The notes below the pieces were generated by a model. It was not told where the DNA came from, ran no database searches, and worked only from the letters and a program-made list of their open reading frames with translations. Positions 6,501 through 7,298 of a stretch of 7,298 nucleotides of DNA are shown piece by piece. Origin of the DNA: Phormidesmis priestleyi (lineage in GTDB: Bacteria; Cyanobacteriota; Cyanobacteriia; Phormidesmidales; Phormidesmidaceae); the NCBI GenBank assembly GCA_003242115.1, contig QBMP01000013.1:1-7298 (forward strand). Reading direction: 5' to 3'. How positions within the stretch are numbered: position 1 is the stretch's first letter; each line of letters starts with the position of its first letter. A program made the position numbers and the translations under genes.

Positions 6501-7298
6501 CCTCCTCGCCTTCTAAGTTCTCCTCCTCGCCTTCTAAATTCTCATTGCTAAAAACAGTCGTCTCATCAAACAACGCCTCTAACGCATTTTTTGAACCCTC
6601 TACAAAATCACTGTCAGCACTAGATTCGGAAGAAGTTGTTGAAAATTCTCCCCAAAGATCATCATCGGCTATAGATACATCGGCTATAGATACAATAGAT
6701 ACGTCCGAGGCATCTGGTATTTCTGCCGTTGTCAGCCCGTCTTCTTGGGCTGCGACAGAATAACTATCGTCATCTGTTTCAGAAGTTGAACGCTCATCTT
6801 CAAAATCTTCTAAGACTAATTCGGCAGCAGCATCATCTGGCAGCGCAAAAGAACGATCTGTTTGAGAATCTAGAAAGAAGCTGTCAATATCGTCTTCAGC
6901 GGCCTGTAGCTTAACGCCTGTTAGAGTTGGAAACTCAATTTCCACCTCACGCGGGCTAGCCGGTACAGCGGGGGATAAAACCGTGCTGGGATAGGGCGGG
7001 CCATCGACTTTCAGCACCTGCTCAACGACGGGCGGCTCACTTTCCCAAAGATTCTGAGAAGCATCCTCATCCTCTACCAAAGAATTCTCTAGCTCATTCA
7101 AGCCTGTCTCTTCTAAATCTAAATTTGGGTGATCTGACTCATCTAGCTTCAGATCATCTGGCTTCAACAAATCGCTCGAAACCTCATGATCTACGCCCAA
7201 TTCATCAAAGCCTAATTCACTTTGAAGCGCACTAGCCGAATTTTCTGCGGCCTCAAATAAGCTATCGACTTCAAAAAGGTCATCATCGCGATCGCTAT
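3589..7298 (-). CDS. CheA-like hybrid histidine kinase (PilL/ChpA type) with C-terminal receiver, 5' partial
   Basis: The frame stays open to the right edge (first full codon 7296-7294), giving at least 1235 residues; numbering here starts at that codon. Residues 1 to about 584 are a very acidic, Ser/Asp/Glu-rich disordered linker. A dimerisation domain spans 592-777 and has the extended form with LEMDKFTGFHTLSQEM at 688-703, as in ChpA/PilL-like kinases. The ATPase domain (about 784-932) has the N box NN at 800-801 with H805, DDGGGID at 841-847, FHPGFS at 879-884 and GRGVGMD at 894-900. A CheW-like domain covers 934-1077. A receiver (1107-1222) has D1112/D1113, phospho-acceptor D1157 in CDIEMPRMDG, T1187 and K1209. 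No HPt motif is visible, so the phosphorylated histidine must lie upstream of the window. In cyanobacteria such kinases control type IV pilus motility and phototaxis from a cytoplasmic array with a chemoreceptor. No receptor, CheW or CheY gene is present here. Confidence 0.93.
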   Translation of the reverse strand, partial: SDRDDDLFEVDSLFEAAENSASALQSELGFDELGVDHEVSSDLLKPDDLKLDESDHPNLDLEETGLNELENSLVEDEDASQNLWESEPPVVEQVLKVDGPPYPSTVLSPAVPASPREVEIEFPTLTGVKLQAAEDDIDSFFLDSQTDRSFALPDDAAAELVLEDFEDERSTSETDDDSYSVAAQEDGLTTAEIPDASDVSIVSIADVSIADDDLWGEFSTTSSESSADSDFVEGSKNALEALFDETTVFSNENLEGEEENLEGEEENLEGDEDVKDDLESNVFNLSAEDPLLFDEDLNGDFLAETTSSDPFEAYPSDEVAQSDEVNQIDDSLDDLFELSFESLEESLEENLEESTEAGNQSNEADLLVADSFVENDLVNDDLAASSAAGDSLNSDFDTDFDGDLEDDFEGDSVLNDLDLDDLLDFTLQDSEADVVEPSATFSSEIETPSEIETDEIDETSEPIQRNALDHEQGLENDGLENDGLDNDGLDNGLDDEFDDLDLLLADDLLSAEEPFSADEPTDDFDDAPTFTPAASSTAIAQRSSVSASNEDFGDLERLLEDGASESFTSTSVRRVPQRAVRRSGGGVREQNMRVSVSHLDTLSNLVGELVVSRNTLERDQERLRQFLDNLLFQVQQLNDVGQRMRDLYERSLLESSLLSNRRAHALGGSRSAPAVVDHHATGATFDALEMDKFTGFHTLSQEMIELIVRVRESSSDIGYTVESSDQVTRQFRQITTQLQEGLNTARMVAFSQAADRLPRAVRDISLKCGKEARLIIEGQDTLIDKMIVENLYDPLTHLVNNAITHGIETPAARSAAGKPTEGSITVRAFYQGNQTVIYVADDGGGIDTSFVKQKAIEKSLISKAEADSLSDIETYELLFHPGFSTRDQADDFAGRGVGMDVVRTSLAEIRGSVTIDSEMGKGTSFTIRLPLTLSISKALSCVSNQARIAFPMDGVEDMLDVPRDRIIKDSQGQNCVRWRDKLLPFQPVTDLLKFNRTIGRGRVYGGSQDDDVLSIIVLRNANTFVALQVDQVIGEQEIVIKQLEGPVPKALGIAGATVLGDGRVMPIADVLELIDIAMGRIRREPTSLLWANAAAAIEEAPVKSDPTVLIVDDSITVRELLSMSFNKVGYRVEQARDGQEAWDKLRSGLPCDLVFCDIEMPRMDGLELLSRMQKDNHLNRIPIAMLTSRGADRHRQMAIDLGASGYFTKPYLEEALLDAAQRMLNGETLAKGRGG
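4402..4409. repeat. HIP1 octamer GCGATCGC
   Basis: This is an exact HIP1 palindrome inside the kinase region of cheA. HIP1 is strongly over-represented in many cyanobacterial genomes and supports the assignment of the host. Confidence 0.85.
5343..5350. repeat. HIP1 octamer GCGATCGC
   Basis: Second exact HIP1 palindrome, in the dimerisation-domain region of cheA. Confidence 0.85.
5819..5880. repeat. 15-bp tandem repeat in the CheA linker
   Basis: Units of the form CTAAACCGTCATTAT or close variants occupy 5829-5843, 5844-5858 and 5859-5873, with partial copies at both ends. The period is five codons, and on the minus strand it encodes repeated GLENDGL/GLDNDGL within the acidic linker. Near identity of the units points to replication slippage. 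Confidence 0.8.
5941..5972. repeat. Short direct repeat in the CheA linker
   Basis: CTCAATCTCACTGG occurs at 5941-5954 and 5959-5972, an 18-bp period. It encodes SEIETPSEIET on the minus strand, a six-residue repeat in the acidic linker. Confidence 0.6.
6487..6543. repeat. 21-bp tandem repeat in the CheA linker
   Basis: Two identical 21-bp units (6487-6507 and 6508-6528) are followed by a partial third unit (6529-6543) with one change. The period is seven codons and encodes NLEGEEE repeats on the minus strand, all acidic. Units this alike suggest a recent expansion and possible length variation between strains. Confidence 0.88.
6664..6702. repeat. 15-bp tandem repeat in the CheA linker
   Basis: ATCGGCTATAGATAC occurs twice in a row (6664-6678 and 6679-6693), followed by a partial third unit ending AATAGATAC (6694-6702). 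It encodes VSIVSIADVSIAD on the minus strand, a less acidic patch in the linker. Confidence 0.75.
7288..7295. repeat. HIP1 octamer GCGATCGC
   Basis: Third exact HIP1 palindrome, in the first visible codons of the CheA fragment, where it encodes part of SDRDD. Confidence 0.85.

Noticed and set aside
5651..6763. Serine-rich plus-strand frames at 5651-5908, 5909-6220 and 6545-6763
   Set aside because: They are antisense shadows of the Asp/Glu-rich CheA linker; the Ser/Lys composition is simply the complement of acidic codons.
7198..7200. TTG as the start of the CheA-like gene
   Set aside because: The same frame is open for 32 more codons to the right edge, and those residues (SDRDDDLFEVDSLFE...) have the same acidic composition as the linker. 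The gene is therefore 5' partial and its true start lies outside the window.

Overview
The window looks like chromosomal DNA from a cyanobacterium. The basis is threefold: a PilA-type pilin with the cyanobacterial leader and G/H-type body, a hybrid CheA of the phototaxis/pilus (PilL-like) type, and three HIP1 octamers (GCGATCGC). Every gene supported here lies on the minus strand, so transcription runs from right to left. No convincing plus-strand gene, RNA gene, CRISPR array or insertion sequence was seen.

In transcription order the window holds five genes. (1) A large CheA-like hybrid histidine kinase (3589 to beyond 7298) has its N-terminus off the right edge. The visible part starts with a very acidic, repeat-rich linker of roughly 580 residues. 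It continues with the dimerisation, ATP-binding kinase, CheW-like and receiver domains. (2) A 12-bp tandem repeat block follows directly after the CheA stop codon and carries the -35 element of a plausible promoter for the next gene. (3) The FAD-linked glycolate oxidase/dehydrogenase subunit glcD (start most likely at 3456) is photorespiratory. (4) A Uma2-family (DUF820) PD-(D/E)XK nuclease-like gene lies 38 bp behind glcD and probably shares its transcript. (5) A 341-bp non-coding stretch then leads into a type IV pilin gene with a good Shine-Dalgarno site. The pilin gene is closed by two consecutive hairpins. Beyond them the first 34 codons of another minus-strand gene, with an N-terminal hydrophobic segment, run off the left edge.

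The functional theme is type IV pilus biogenesis and its signalling: a pilin at one end and a Chp/Pil-type CheA at the other. A photorespiration enzyme and a Uma2 protein lie between them. These two halves are not one operon as far as can be seen; glcD appears to have its own promoter and pilA its own long leader.

Nothing here is clearly a new system. The most unusual points are the CheA linker, with recurring acidic/leucine/phenylalanine motifs and several codon-phased DNA repeats, and the GDL[M/T] repeat that stays in frame for 23 codons behind the CheA stop. Three automatic starts (TTG at 1954, GTG at 3504, TTG at 7200) look wrong, and better boundaries are given below.
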